From Microbacterium sp. SLBN-146 (GTDB taxonomy: Bacteria > Actinomycetota > Actinomycetes > Actinomycetales > Microbacteriaceae), in contig NZ_VFMR01000001.1 of the NCBI RefSeq assembly GCF_006715145.1, positions 1,860,001-1,924,000 on the forward strand: a stretch of DNA of 64,000 nucleotides, given 5' to 3'. The first letter of the stretch is position 1. The number at the start of each line of letters is the position of its first letter. Under the pieces are notes generated by a model, which ran no database searches, was not told the origin of the DNA, and was given only the letters and a program-made list of their open reading frames with translations. A program made the position numbers and the translations under genes. This document shows, piece after piece, positions 1 to 8,588 of the stretch.

Positions 1-249
1 CCCCGGCGCGGATGCCGCACCCGACGCCGCGGCATCCGTCATGGATCCGGTCGGCATTCCCCCCGGCCCTGCCGCGGACCCCTCGACGGAACCGGCCGCC
101 GCGAGCTCGCCGTCGAGGCTCATGCCCCCGCTCGGCATGGCGGTGTCCTCCGAGGGGGTTGCGTCCGCCATGGCGCCCATCGGCATCTCATCGCCGGGAG
201 GCTGCGCCTCCGGCATCTCGTCCTGCTCGGCATCCTGCTGCGCGTCCAT
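1..249 (-). CDS. Hypothetical acidic low-complexity protein (3' part outside window)
   Basis: Not recognised. An ATG at 249 is preceded by a GGGGAG ribosome binding site about 5 bases upstream, and the frame stays open for 83 codons to the window edge. The visible part is acidic and rich in Met, Gly, Pro and Ala (for example MDAQQDAEQDEMPE and GGMPTGSMTDAAASG). It has no hydrophobic stretch and no recognisable domain. It lies on the same strand as the LuxR-type regulator at 372-1688 and begins 122 bases after that gene ends, so it could be co-transcribed with it. GC-rich DNA produces spurious open frames, so the Shine-Dalgarno match and position are the main support. Confidence 0.4.
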   Translation of the reverse strand, partial: MDAQQDAEQDEMPEAQPPGDEMPMGAMADATPSEDTAMPSGGMSLDGELAAAGSVEGSAAGPGGMPTGSMTDAAASGAASAPG

Positions 250-371
250 CGCTGCTCCCCAAGGTCTGGACCGCGTGGTCCGCGGTCGATTCGCCCCCAC
301 AGTGCTCGTCGAGCGCGGATGTGCGATACGGGGGAATCCCTGCATTCGTGCAAATAGAGGGGTCGCTCGCA

Positions 372-1688
372 TCACGACGCGGGGTCGAGGGCAGACGTGA
401 GAGCGAAGCGCACGAGTTCCGTCCGTGACCGGATTCCGAGCTTGCGGTAGACACGCGTGAGGTGCGCCTCGACGGTCTTGGGCGACAGGAACAGGGTGCG
501 GCCGATCTCGATGTTCGTCATGCCCTGGGCCATGGCGTTCATGACTCGTCTCTCCTGCCGGGTCAGCGGCACGGGGAGCGGGGCCGCCGCGACATGCACG
601 GCGATACGAGGCGCCATCACCGGGGTCGGGGGTGCCGCCTCCCGCACGACCGCGGGCATTCGCGCGCGGGCGAGCGAGCGGAGCAGCGGATGCTCGACGA
701 GGATCGCGTTCTGCCGGCGGACGACGAGGCCCGCGGCCTCTGCGGGGGTGAGAGCGGCCATCGGCACTCCGAGGCGCCGCAGCGCCGTCGTCACGCTCTC
801 CTCGGTCGGGTCGTGCGCCGTCGCGACGACGGTCACGGCGATGCGGGTCGATTCCTCCCACCGGCTCCACAGTCGCCCCCAGGCACGATCGAGCGACTCG
901 GGAAGCCCCTCCGCGATGCGCGCCAGCGGGTCGATGGTGCCGTCGGAGCCCGCACGGAGGCACCATCGCACGGCGAGCGGGTTGCCTCCCGTGATCGCCT
1001 TTAGCGCCGTCGCGTCGTCGGAGGTCAGCTCGTGGCCGAGGAGGGCCGCGAGCCGGCGGCATCCATATTCGTCCAATCCGCCGAGGGGGAGCGGATCGAC
1101 AGGCAGTCGCGTTGTCGGCGAACCGGGCTCCCTCCGCGCGGCGATGAGCATCGCCACGCGCGAGCCCACGAGTCGGTGCGCGACGAAGCGCAGCACGCGC
1201 GCAGACTCTGCATCGCTCCAGTGCAGGTCGTCGACGAGGACCGCGAGCGGTCGAGTCGCCGACGCCCTCCGGACGAGGGAGAGGGTGCCGGCGCACACGG
1301 CCATCGTCTGTTCGCCGGTTCCGCGGCGGCGCGCGCACGCGACCTCGATCGCGTGGCGCTGATGCGCGGGGATCTCGGGGAGCACGTCATCGAGCTGAGC
1401 GACGAGGGTGCTGAGGACGGCATAGCGCAGCTCGCTCTCATCGTCGAAGCCCGCCACTCTCACGACGCGCATCCCCCCGGAGGATGCCACCCGTGCCAGG
1501 GCGGCGAGCATCGTCGTGCGCCCGATGCCGGGATCTCCTGTGAGCGCGGCAACCGCTCCGGTCCGCGCGCCGCTGCGAAGTGCGGACGTCAGTGCCGCGA
1601 GCGGCTCCGCGCGCCCGACGACCCCCTCGCCGGCCGCGCGGGCGGCGGTCCCGGTGCCAGGCCCGTCACGGAGCTGGACGAGACTCAT
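372..1688 (-). CDS. LuxR-family transcriptional regulator with AAA-type ATPase domain
   Basis: 438 residues. The N-terminal half looks like the ATPase domain of large LuxR/MalT-like regulators: a P-loop near residue 50 and a Walker B-like segment (LAVLVDDLHWSD). The C-terminal 60 residues form a LuxR helix-turn-helix (LTRQERRVMNAMAQGMTN, then LFLSPKTVEAHLTRVYRKLG). The protein is about half the length of classical LAL regulators because the long helical middle is missing. The P-loop reads GDPGIGRTT, so the usual lysine is arginine (codon CGC), which may weaken ATP hydrolysis. ATG start at 1688 without a clear ribosome site. Target genes are unknown; the divergent secreted peptidase and the small downstream gene are candidates by position only. 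Confidence 0.85.
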   Translation of the reverse strand: MSLVQLRDGPGTGTAARAAGEGVVGRAEPLAALTSALRSGARTGAVAALTGDPGIGRTTMLAALARVASSGGMRVVRVAGFDDESELRYAVLSTLVAQLDDVLPEIPAHQRHAIEVACARRRGTGEQTMAVCAGTLSLVRRASATRPLAVLVDDLHWSDAESARVLRFVAHRLVGSRVAMLIAARREPGSPTTRLPVDPLPLGGLDEYGCRRLAALLGHELTSDDATALKAITGGNPLAVRWCLRAGSDGTIDPLARIAEGLPESLDRAWGRLWSRWEESTRIAVTVVATAHDPTEESVTTALRRLGVPMAALTPAEAAGLVVRRQNAILVEHPLLRSLARARMPAVVREAAPPTPVMAPRIAVHVAAAPLPVPLTRQERRVMNAMAQGMTNIEIGRTLFLSPKTVEAHLTRVYRKLGIRSRTELVRFALTSALDPAS

Positions 1689-1982
1689 CGACGATCATCG
1701 CCGAGTCGCGGCCCGCCTTCGCGAGCATCCGACGTCTCTCGTCACCAGTCATGTGCGCCTCCGAGATTGGTTGCTGTGAGGAGTGCCGACGCGAGGCGAC
1801 TGATACTGCGGGTGAAGTCGGTGCGCAGAGCATCCGGAAGATCCCCGGATGACTGCGCAGATCACCTACTGCGCCGCGGTGGGGGAGTGCAATACGTTCG
1901 ACACGGGGTGGAAACCTGCCATCCCTACCGTTGAGTCGCGCTCTTACTGGGGGAGCGCGCAATGCACCCGAAGGAGCACGCC

Positions 1983-4463
1983 ATGACCACACAGACTCCC
2001 TCTCGGCGAGCGGTACGGAGGGGGCTCGCCGCCCTCACCGTTCCCCTCGTCATCGCGGCCGGCATCGTCGCCACGCCGCTGGCGGCCAGCGCCGCCGACG
2101 AGCCGATCGACGGCGCCCGCACGTCGACCGACCCGATGTTCCCGAATGTCGGCAACGGCGGATACGACGCTCTCGACTACGACGTCAACATCGCATGGAC
2201 CCCTGATGCCGTGCAGTCCGGTTCGACCATCGCCGGCTCGATCGTCGCGACGAGCACGATGACGGCACGTGCCGATCAGCCCCTGCGCAGCTTCTCGCTC
2301 GACTTCGAGGGCCTCGAGATCGACTCCGTGACCGTCAACGGTGTGCCGGCCGCGTGGACGCGCGACGTCGACCCCGCCGCGATCAAGTTCAAGCTCATCG
2401 TGACGCCCGCGACCCCCGTCAGCGGCGAGTTCACGACGACCGTCACCTACCACGGCGTCCCGAGCGCGCACGTCGATCTCGACGGCTCCTTCGAGGGATG
2501 GAATCGCACGACCGACGGGGCGACGATGCTCGGTCAGCCGATCGGCAACATGACGGGGTACCCCCACAACAACACCCCGGCCGACAAGGCGACGTACACC
2601 TTCACGATCGACATCCCCACGACGCTCAACAACGTCGCCGGGACGGCTCCCGGAGCGGGCGCCGCCGTCAGCAACGGCGAGCTCATCGCCAAGACGCCCT
2701 CGGCAGACGGCACCCGCACGACGTGGGTGTGGGATCAGACCCTCCCGATGGCATCCGAACTCGCCGTCATCTCGATCGGCAAGTACGACGTCATCGAGTC
2801 GCAGGTCGCGATCTCGGGCGGACGGACGATCCCGTCGTGGTCGTTCATGGACTCGAACCTCTCGGCCACGAACAAGGCGACGATCACGAACCGCGTCGCC
2901 CAGCTCGGCACGATCATCTCGAACCTCGAGACCCTCTACGGCCCCTACCCGGGCAAGAGCACGGGCGTCATCGTGGACACCGTCCCGAGCGGCATCAACT
3001 ACGCGCTCGAGACGCAGGACCGCTCCTTCTTCCCCTCGACCAACTCGGTGGCCGGGAACACCCTCATCCACGAGCTCGTCCACCAGTGGTACGGCAACAA
3101 CGTCGCACCCACGACGTGGACAGACATCTGGATCGGGGAAGGAATGGCCACGTGGGGTCCCACGTACTACAACTCCTCCGAGGGCTTCGGAACCGGCGCG
3201 AACCCGTCCGAGCTGACCTACTACAACTCCTGGAACAACACCGCGCCCACGAGTGCGAACTGGAACACCCCGCCGGGAGCGCAGACGAACTCCGCGATCC
3301 TCTACGGCTACCAGACCTACACGCGTTCGGCGCAGTTCTGGGCGGCCCTTCGCGTCGCCATCGGGGATGACGCGTTCTTCGCGCTCATCAAGGAGTGGCA
3401 GGTGCGCTACGCCGGCACGAGCAAGACGACGGCCGACCTGAAGGCGCTCGCCGAGGAGATCTCGGGCCGTGACATCACGGCGCTGTGGAACGACTGGATC
3501 CTCGAGCCCGGCAAGCCGGCGTGGCCCGACAAGCTGAGCCTCGCCCTCGCGGCATCCGCGCCGGAGGCTCCGCTCGAGCGGGGCGACGTCGTCACCTACA
3601 CCCTGACAGCGACGAACACGGGACGCTCGTCGCTCTCGTCGAGCGTCGTGACGGTCGACGTCAGCAGCGTCCTCGCTCAGGCGTCGATCGATCCGGCGAC
3701 CCTGCCGGCGGGCGTGACCCTCGACGGCACGACGCTCACGTGGACCGTTCCGGTGACGCCGACGACGGCCCCCGTCGCGACGGTGTCGTTCGCGGCGACC
3801 GTCGCGGCATCCGCTCAGGGCGGTCCGCTCACCGCGACCGCCCAGGTGGCGACACTCGGCGGGACGTGCACGGCGTGCGAGTCGACGCTCGCCGTCCGCG
3901 ACTACGCCAAGCCCACCGCGACGCTCGTGTCGCCGACGACGGCGGGACCCTTCCCGGTCCTGCAGCTGCAGGTCGACGCGACCGACAACCTCGGGCTGAA
4001 GCGCATCGTCGCGAACGTCTACCAGGGAGCGACGCTCGTGAAGTCCACGCAGACGGCGATCGCCGACGGCGCGCTCACCGGCACGCACTCGGCCACCGTG
4101 ACGCTGCCCGACGGCGCGTACACGGTGCGCTACAACGCCGAGGACCTCGAGGGCAACGTCGCCACGACGGGAACGTTCGCGTTCTCGATCGACGCGACCA
4201 AGCCCACGGCGACGGTCAAGGACGGATCCTCGTTCACGGTCGGATCGGGCGGGGTCTACAGCCTCGTCTCGTTCAAGCTGTACGACGCCCAGAAGATCGA
4301 CAAGGTGACGCTCAACGGCAAGGTGAAGGACCTGTCGAACAACCAGTGGTCGGACATCAACTTCGTCAAGCCGGGCACGTTCGGAGCCGTCGCGGGGCAG
4401 AACACCCTCGTCGTCTACGACGTGGCAGGCAACACGCAGACGTACACGTTCACCCTGAACTGA
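1983..4463 (+). CDS. Secreted M1-family zinc metallopeptidase with C-terminal Ig-like module
   Basis: 826 residues from the ATG at 1983, chosen because AAGGAG lies 6 bases upstream; an in-frame ATG at 1962 has no such site. A signal peptide (RR...LAALTVPLVIAAG...ASAAD) indicates export. The zinc site is HELVHQW at about residue 363, with the third ligand Glu in GEGMATW exactly 19 residues after the second His, the HEXXH-X18-E spacing of M1 aminopeptidases. INYALETQ upstream matches the substrate-binding GxMEN-like strand. After the catalytic part come a DUF11-like repeat (TYTLTATNTG) and a final module of about 185 residues that is nearly identical to the end of the next protein. No sorting signal or C-terminal membrane anchor is visible. 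Likely a secreted peptidase; substrate unknown. Confidence 0.9.
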   Translation: MTTQTPSRRAVRRGLAALTVPLVIAAGIVATPLAASAADEPIDGARTSTDPMFPNVGNGGYDALDYDVNIAWTPDAVQSGSTIAGSIVATSTMTARADQPLRSFSLDFEGLEIDSVTVNGVPAAWTRDVDPAAIKFKLIVTPATPVSGEFTTTVTYHGVPSAHVDLDGSFEGWNRTTDGATMLGQPIGNMTGYPHNNTPADKATYTFTIDIPTTLNNVAGTAPGAGAAVSNGELIAKTPSADGTRTTWVWDQTLPMASELAVISIGKYDVIESQVAISGGRTIPSWSFMDSNLSATNKATITNRVAQLGTIISNLETLYGPYPGKSTGVIVDTVPSGINYALETQDRSFFPSTNSVAGNTLIHELVHQWYGNNVAPTTWTDIWIGEGMATWGPTYYNSSEGFGTGANPSELTYYNSWNNTAPTSANWNTPPGAQTNSAILYGYQTYTRSAQFWAALRVAIGDDAFFALIKEWQVRYAGTSKTTADLKALAEEISGRDITALWNDWILEPGKPAWPDKLSLALAASAPEAPLERGDVVTYTLTATNTGRSSLSSSVVTVDVSSVLAQASIDPATLPAGVTLDGTTLTWTVPVTPTTAPVATVSFAATVAASAQGGPLTATAQVATLGGTCTACESTLAVRDYAKPTATLVSPTTAGPFPVLQLQVDATDNLGLKRIVANVYQGATLVKSTQTAIADGALTGTHSATVTLPDGAYTVRYNAEDLEGNVATTGTFAFSIDATKPTATVKDGSSFTVGSGGVYSLVSFKLYDAQKIDKVTLNGKVKDLSNNQWSDINFVKPGTFGAVAGQNTLVVYDVAGNTQTYTFTLN

Positions 4464-4484
4464 CGCTCTCGACACTGTTCACCC

Positions 4485-4529
4485 GGAACGCCCCGGTCGG
4501 CCCCGTGCCGCCCGGGGCGTTCCCCCTTT
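4485..4529 (+). terminator. Intrinsic terminator of the M1 peptidase gene
   Basis: Twelve-base arms (GGAACGCCCCGG and CCGGGGCGTTCC) form a strong hairpin 22 bases after the stop codon. A pyrimidine run with three T follows. This should separate the peptidase gene from the next secreted-protein gene. Confidence 0.65.
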
Positions 4530-4549
4530 CCGTCGACATCCCGGTCACT

Positions 4550-4596
4550 CGCCGAGACACCCCGTCGTTGCGCGCGTATGACGGGGTGTCTCGGCG
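4550..4596. repeat. Long perfect palindrome, intergenic repeat copy 1
   Basis: Perfect 17-base arms (CGCCGAGACACCCCGTC and its complement) flank a 13-base loop. It is followed by ACATCGCGGTGTCTCGACGGG and a second GGTCTCGACGGGTGGGCGG. A related element lies at 6246-6286 after the next gene, with the same core and the same following ACATCRCGG...TCGACGGG sequence. It sits downstream of a separate terminator, so it looks like an intergenic repeat rather than the only terminator. Confidence 0.6.
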
Positions 4597-4771
4597 ACAT
4601 CGCGGTGTCTCGACGGGTGGGCGGGGTCTCGACGGGTGGGCGGTGACGCCGCGAGGTCGAGTCGGTGAACGTTGTGGGCGGAGCGGCCGGGGGCGGCGGC
4701 AGCCTGCATAGGTTCGGGAGTGGGCACACGCCCGACTCGCTCTCGAACACTCACACTGGGGAAGAACCACC

Positions 4772-6181
4772 ATGCGACTGGAACACCGCTCCGTCATCGC
4801 CGCGGCATCCGCTGCCCTGATCGTCCTCGTGGCAGCGCCGCTGCCCGCGCTCGCCGACGAGACCTCCGCGACGGGCGACCTCACCGTCACCCGCTTCGAC
4901 GACCGCTACGCCGACGGGCTCTTCGACACCAGCAAGACGTCGCCCGCGGGTGATGTCGACCGTCTCAACACGTCGCTCGCGGCGCAGCTCATCGATGTCA
5001 ACGGCACGCGTCACTACAAGAGTGCGGATGCCGATGGCCTCTACCGCTTCACGGACGTTCCGGTCGGCCCCGCCACCCTCTACCTCGGTCACCCGAACGA
5101 TCCCGCCAACGAGGTCTTCTTCGACGCGACCGGTGCCACGAGCGCCGCCGAGATCCGTCGTATGGAGACGACGCAGTACTTCGGTGCGCAGGGAACGCTG
5201 CCGGTCGTGATCGACGAGGATGGCGAAGAGCGCCTCATCGGCATGACGGCGCTCGGCGTCGTCGCGAAGGTCACGAAGACCGACGGCAGTGTCGTCAGCG
5301 GACTGACCTCGATCGAGTTCGGCTCGGGCGGTCAGTGGTTCCCCGGCAGTGAGTACGCCGGTCTTCCGGGCGGCTACGAGGCGCAGACGACGGGCTACCG
5401 TGTCATCCGTCACCTTCCCGGCGAACTCGGCATGCGCATCACGGCCCCCGAGGGCTACCGCGTCGCTTCGGTGACGGCCGCGACCGGCAGCGCTCCGATC
5501 AGCTACCCCGACATCCCGATGACGATCACCGAGCGCGACGGCGCTTACTGGGTCGACTCGGCGGCTGTTCCGCTGTACTTCTTCAGCGCCGCGTTCCACG
5601 TGACGCTCGAGGAGCTGCCCGACACGACGCGCCCCACGACGACGCTCGTCGCACCGACGACCGCGGGCCCCTTCTCCTCGCTGTCGTTGCAGGTCGACGC
5701 CTCCGATGACAAGGGTCTCCAGCGCATCGTCGCCAACGTCTACAAGGGAGGAGTTCTCGTGGCCTCGACGCAGACTCCGGCGAACGGCGCCCTCTCGGCA
5801 TCCCATGTCGCAACGGTCACGCTGCCCGACGGCGCCTACACGGTGCGATACAACGCACAGGACCTCGCGGGGAACATCTCCGCGACGCGCACGTTCGACG
5901 TGACGATCGATGCCACGAAGCCCGTCGCGACGGTGGAGACCGGCGCGCAGTACACCGTCGGAGCGGATGGCGTCTACGACCTCGTCAGCTTCAAGCTGTC
6001 TGACGCGGGGAAGATCGACAAGGTCGTGCTCAACGGCGTCGTCAAGGACCTGTCGAACAACGCCTGGTCGGACGTCAACTTCATCAAGCCGGGCACGTTC
6101 GGCGCTGTCCGCGGAGAGAACACCCTCGTCGTCCACGACGTCGCCGGCAACACGCAGACGGTGACCTTCATCCTCAACTGA
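4772..6181 (+). CDS. Secreted protein with SdrD/carboxypeptidase-regulatory-like domain and shared C-terminal module
   Basis: 469 residues with a signal peptide (VIAAASAALIVLVAAPLPALA). The first domain (about residues 35-120) resembles the prealbumin-like folds of SdrD B-type or carboxypeptidase-regulatory-like domains: DGLFDTSKT, LIDVNGTRHYKSADADGLYRFTDVPVG. A middle region without recognised family follows. The last 185 residues or so (PTTTLVAPTTAGPF to the stop) match the end of the upstream M1 peptidase almost residue for residue, including VKDLSNNxWSDxNFxKPGTFGAV in both. No LPXTG or membrane anchor. It may be a surface or matrix protein displayed with the peptidase; no enzyme motif is seen. 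Confidence 0.75.
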   Translation: MRLEHRSVIAAASAALIVLVAAPLPALADETSATGDLTVTRFDDRYADGLFDTSKTSPAGDVDRLNTSLAAQLIDVNGTRHYKSADADGLYRFTDVPVGPATLYLGHPNDPANEVFFDATGATSAAEIRRMETTQYFGAQGTLPVVIDEDGEERLIGMTALGVVAKVTKTDGSVVSGLTSIEFGSGGQWFPGSEYAGLPGGYEAQTTGYRVIRHLPGELGMRITAPEGYRVASVTAATGSAPISYPDIPMTITERDGAYWVDSAAVPLYFFSAAFHVTLEELPDTTRPTTTLVAPTTAGPFSSLSLQVDASDDKGLQRIVANVYKGGVLVASTQTPANGALSASHVATVTLPDGAYTVRYNAQDLAGNISATRTFDVTIDATKPVATVETGAQYTVGADGVYDLVSFKLSDAGKIDKVVLNGVVKDLSNNAWSDVNFIKPGTFGAVRGENTLVVHDVAGNTQTVTFILN

Positions 6182-6245
6182 TCCCTCCCCATGACCGTGA
6201 CCCCGCCGGTCTCGCACGATCGTCGTCGAGATCGCGGGTTCTCAC

Positions 6246-6286
6246 CGAGGCACCCCGTTGTTGTGCGTCAACGACGGGGTGCCTCG
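6246..6286. repeat. Intergenic palindrome, copy 2
   Basis: Thirteen-base perfect arms (CGAGGCACCCCGT and complement) with a loop related to the element at 4550-4596. The last codons and stop of the convergent EamA gene (stop at 6268) lie inside it. It probably ends transcription from both sides. Confidence 0.55.
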
Positions 6287-7230
6287 TCGACATCACGGAG
6301 TGTCGACGGGGACGGTGCGGTCGACAGAGGAGGCGGGGCGGGGGATGCCGGGGAGAGGCGGATGCGGACGGCGAGAGCTGCGCACGCGATGACGGCGAGG
6401 CCCCCGACCACGGTCGGCCACGTCAGCCGTTCGTGGAGGAGGAGGGCGGCCCAGGTGATCGTGAGCACCGGCTGCACGAGCTGCGTCTGGCTGACGGTCG
6501 CCATGGGGCCGATCGCGAGTCCGCGGTACCACGCGAAGAACCCGAGGAACATGCTCACGACGGCGAGGTAGGCGAACGACGCCCACTGCGCGGGGTTCGC
6601 CTCGACGGGATGCTGCGCGACGGATACCGCCGTCAACCCGAGCATGAGGGGGGATGCCAGGACGAGCGCCCACGACACCGTCTGCCACGAGCCGAGCTCG
6701 CGCGCGAGGAGGCCGCCCTCCGCGTAACCCCCGGCCGCGGCGACGACGGCGCCGAAGAGCAGGAGGTCGGCCCACGTGATTCCGCCGAGACCGCCGCCCT
6801 GCAGGAACGCGAACGCGACCGCGGCGGCAGCACCACAGGATGCGGCGATCCAGAAGCGACGGGGCGGGCGCTCACGCCCGCGGAGCACGGCCGCGACGGC
6901 CGTCGCCGCCGGGAGGAGCGCGATGACGACGGCGCCGTGGCTCGCATCCGCCGTCGTGAGGGCGAACGATGTCAGGAGGGGGAATCCTGCGACGACGCCG
7001 GCTGCGACGACGCCGAGCCGAAGTGCCTGGCGCCGGGTAGGACGGCGCTGACGCGTGGCGGCGAGAGCGATCCCGGCCAGTGCCGCGGCCACGACGGCCC
7101 GGCCCGCACCGATGAAGAGCGGCGGGAGGGCTTCGACGGCGATCCGGGTGAACGGCACCGTGAACGAGAAGGCCAGCACACCCAGGAGGCCCCAGGCGAT
7201 GCCGGCACGAGTCGAGAGCGTCGGGTTCAT
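6268..7230 (-). CDS. EamA/DMT-family transporter
   Basis: 320 residues from the ATG at 7230 (GGGGG just upstream); the longer frame to 7284 adds a charged tail that does not fit. About ten hydrophobic helices form two EamA repeats, with the family features of a drug/metabolite transporter (LAFSFTVPFTRIAVEALPP, FLGFFAWYRGLAIGPMATVS, TVVGGLAVIACAALAV). Located in the cytoplasmic membrane; substrate not predictable. The last dozen codons are Pro/Ser-rich and run into the palindrome at 6246-6286. It converges with the secreted-protein gene at 4772-6181. Confidence 0.88.
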   Translation of the reverse strand: MNPTLSTRAGIAWGLLGVLAFSFTVPFTRIAVEALPPLFIGAGRAVVAAALAGIALAATRQRRPTRRQALRLGVVAAGVVAGFPLLTSFALTTADASHGAVVIALLPAATAVAAVLRGRERPPRRFWIAASCGAAAAVAFAFLQGGGLGGITWADLLLFGAVVAAAGGYAEGGLLARELGSWQTVSWALVLASPLMLGLTAVSVAQHPVEANPAQWASFAYLAVVSMFLGFFAWYRGLAIGPMATVSQTQLVQPVLTITWAALLLHERLTWPTVVGGLAVIACAALAVRIRLSPASPAPPPLSTAPSPSTLRDVDEAPRR

Positions 7231-7307
7231 CCCCCGAGTGTGCCGGGCGCGGACCGCCTGCGGCCCCTCAGGGCCACGGGCCAATCAGAGGCGTCTGGAC
7301 CGGGGCG

Positions 7308-7568
7308 TCAGCGAGGTGTCGTCGCGTCGGCGTGTTCGGGTGCCGTCGTCGGGGCAACTGTCTGCAGCGGGGCGGGAGCCGCGGCAGCGGGAGCCACGGT
7401 CGTCGCCGCGGGAGCGTCCTCGGCCTTCATCGCCTTCATCTCGCCCTTGAAGGCGCGAGCGGACTGGCCCATGCTCTTCGCCAGCGCGGGGAGCTTCGCG
7501 GCGCCGAACAGCAGGAGGATGACGGCGAGGATGATCAGAAAGTGCCAGCCGGTGAGTCCTTGCAGCAT
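7308..7568 (-). CDS. tatA: Sec-independent (Tat) protein translocase subunit TatA
   Basis: 86 residues from the ATG at 7568, preceded by GGAGGG. It has the TatA layout: a short N-terminal membrane helix (WHFLIILAVILLLFGAAKLP) with the conserved LFG before the amphipathic helix (LAKSMGQSARAFKGEM), then an Ala/Pro/Thr-rich tail. TatA forms the protein-conducting part of the twin-arginine system together with TatC, which is not in this window. Tat-exported proteins are encoded nearby (12139-13164 and 14738-15751), but this is probably a housekeeping copy. Confidence 0.92.
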   Translation of the reverse strand: MLQGLTGWHFLIILAVILLLFGAAKLPALAKSMGQSARAFKGEMKAMKAEDAPAATTVAPAAAAPAPLQTVAPTTAPEHADATTPR

Positions 7569-7655
7569 GTCAGCCCTCCATTGGGTGCGGCGTGTGAAGC
7601 ATCCGGCGAAAATGCGGATGCTGACAATCAACTTTTGCTTGTCTCATGGAAAAAG

Positions 7656-8222
7656 TCAACGGCCGGCCTCGACGCGGCCCCGGCGTCGGACGCCGATGGC
7701 GACGAAGACGCCGGCGATCGCGACGGCGATTCCGCCCGCGAGAGCGAACGGCCAGATGGATGCCGCAGCGCTGTCTGCGCTCGCGAGGGTGACGTCGGAC
7801 CCGCCCGTGACGTTCACCTGCACGGGGTCGGGCACCATGCCGTCCTTGCCGTGCTCGGTGTAGCGGACGGTGAGGCTCCAGCGACCGTCGGGGAACACAT
7901 CGCTCGGGCTCTCCCAGCGTCCGGGCGACGTCGTGCTCGCGACGAGCTCGATCGGCCCGACTTTCTGGTCGTCGAGCGTGCCTTCGACCGTCGCGCGTGT
8001 CACGTCGTCGACGGCGTGCAGGTCGCGCTCATAGAAGATGTAGACGTAGACGCCGCCACCGCCCGTGGGCCCTGCTTGTGCGCCGACCGGCCCGCCATGA
8101 CCGGATGCCGGGAGTGCCCCGAGAATGACCGAGGCGACGAGGACGACGCTCGCGATCAGGAACATCATTCCGCGGCTGGGGCGTGTCAGGACGCTTTCAC
8201 GCGAATAGTCTTGGTTCAACAT
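7656..8222 (-). CDS. Membrane-anchored extracytoplasmic protein of unknown function
   Basis: 188 residues. A hydrophobic N-terminal segment (GMMFLIASVVLVASVILGAL) is followed by an exported part rich in Gly then beta-strand (GGGGVYVYIFYERDL...), and a C-terminal membrane helix (WPFALAGGIAVAIAGVFVAI) with an RRRGR stop-transfer tail. The middle reads like a single Ig-like or YtkA/FixH-like beta domain (GRWSLTVRYTEHGKDGM), but I do not recognise a family. ATG at 8222 with AAGGTG upstream. It lies 87 bases upstream of tatA on the same strand and could share a transcript. Confidence 0.6.
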   Translation of the reverse strand: MLNQDYSRESVLTRPSRGMMFLIASVVLVASVILGALPASGHGGPVGAQAGPTGGGGVYVYIFYERDLHAVDDVTRATVEGTLDDQKVGPIELVASTTSPGRWESPSDVFPDGRWSLTVRYTEHGKDGMVPDPVQVNVTGGSDVTLASADSAAASIWPFALAGGIAVAIAGVFVAIGVRRRGRVEAGR

Positions 8223-8588
8223 CAGTCACCTTCATCGTCGAAGTGAGAGGCGCGGGAGAGGGCTCTCGCTCCTCGTTCTCCTGCACCCGCCAGCAAATGG
8301 TACCTCGCTCGCCGCCAGGATAGTAACCACCTTCACGCAACTTTTGATTGACGCGTGGCAAAACCTCAGCCAGTATGTCGATTGCCGGTCATCCCAGTGC
8401 CGTGCCTCGGTCGCCGCGAAGAGGGGCGCCCGTCAGACCAACACTCGAAGAAGAGCGGAGGACGAGCTGTGAGGCCCCCAGCGGGCCGACTGCCGACAGC
8501 ACGATCGGGTCGCCCCTAGAGATGCACGCGACCCGACCGTGGTGACAAACCCTGATCAAACTCGCAATCCAACCAGGAGATGTGTCAC
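8223..8588 (+). promoter_or_regulatory. Promoter and long leader of the PQQ dehydrogenase gene
   Basis: This 366-base gap separates two divergent genes. On the plus strand TTGACG (8348-8353) and CAGTAT (8371-8376) are 17 bases apart, a plausible sigma-70 promoter. That would leave an untranslated leader of about 205 bases ending in AGGAG at 8575-8579. The leader has GC-rich inverted segments around 8400-8430 and 8470-8520 but matches no riboswitch I know. The AT-rich stretch 8320-8350 probably also holds the divergent promoter. Confidence 0.35.

Noticed and set aside
1944..4475. 843-codon open frame opposite the M1 peptidase gene
   Set aside because: It is Arg/Gly/Asp-rich shadow sequence caused by high third-position GC of the peptidase gene, with no domain.
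8384..8588. Riboswitch in the long leader of the PQQ dehydrogenase gene
   Set aside because: Some GC-rich hairpins exist but none matches a known riboswitch core, and the promoter itself is uncertain.
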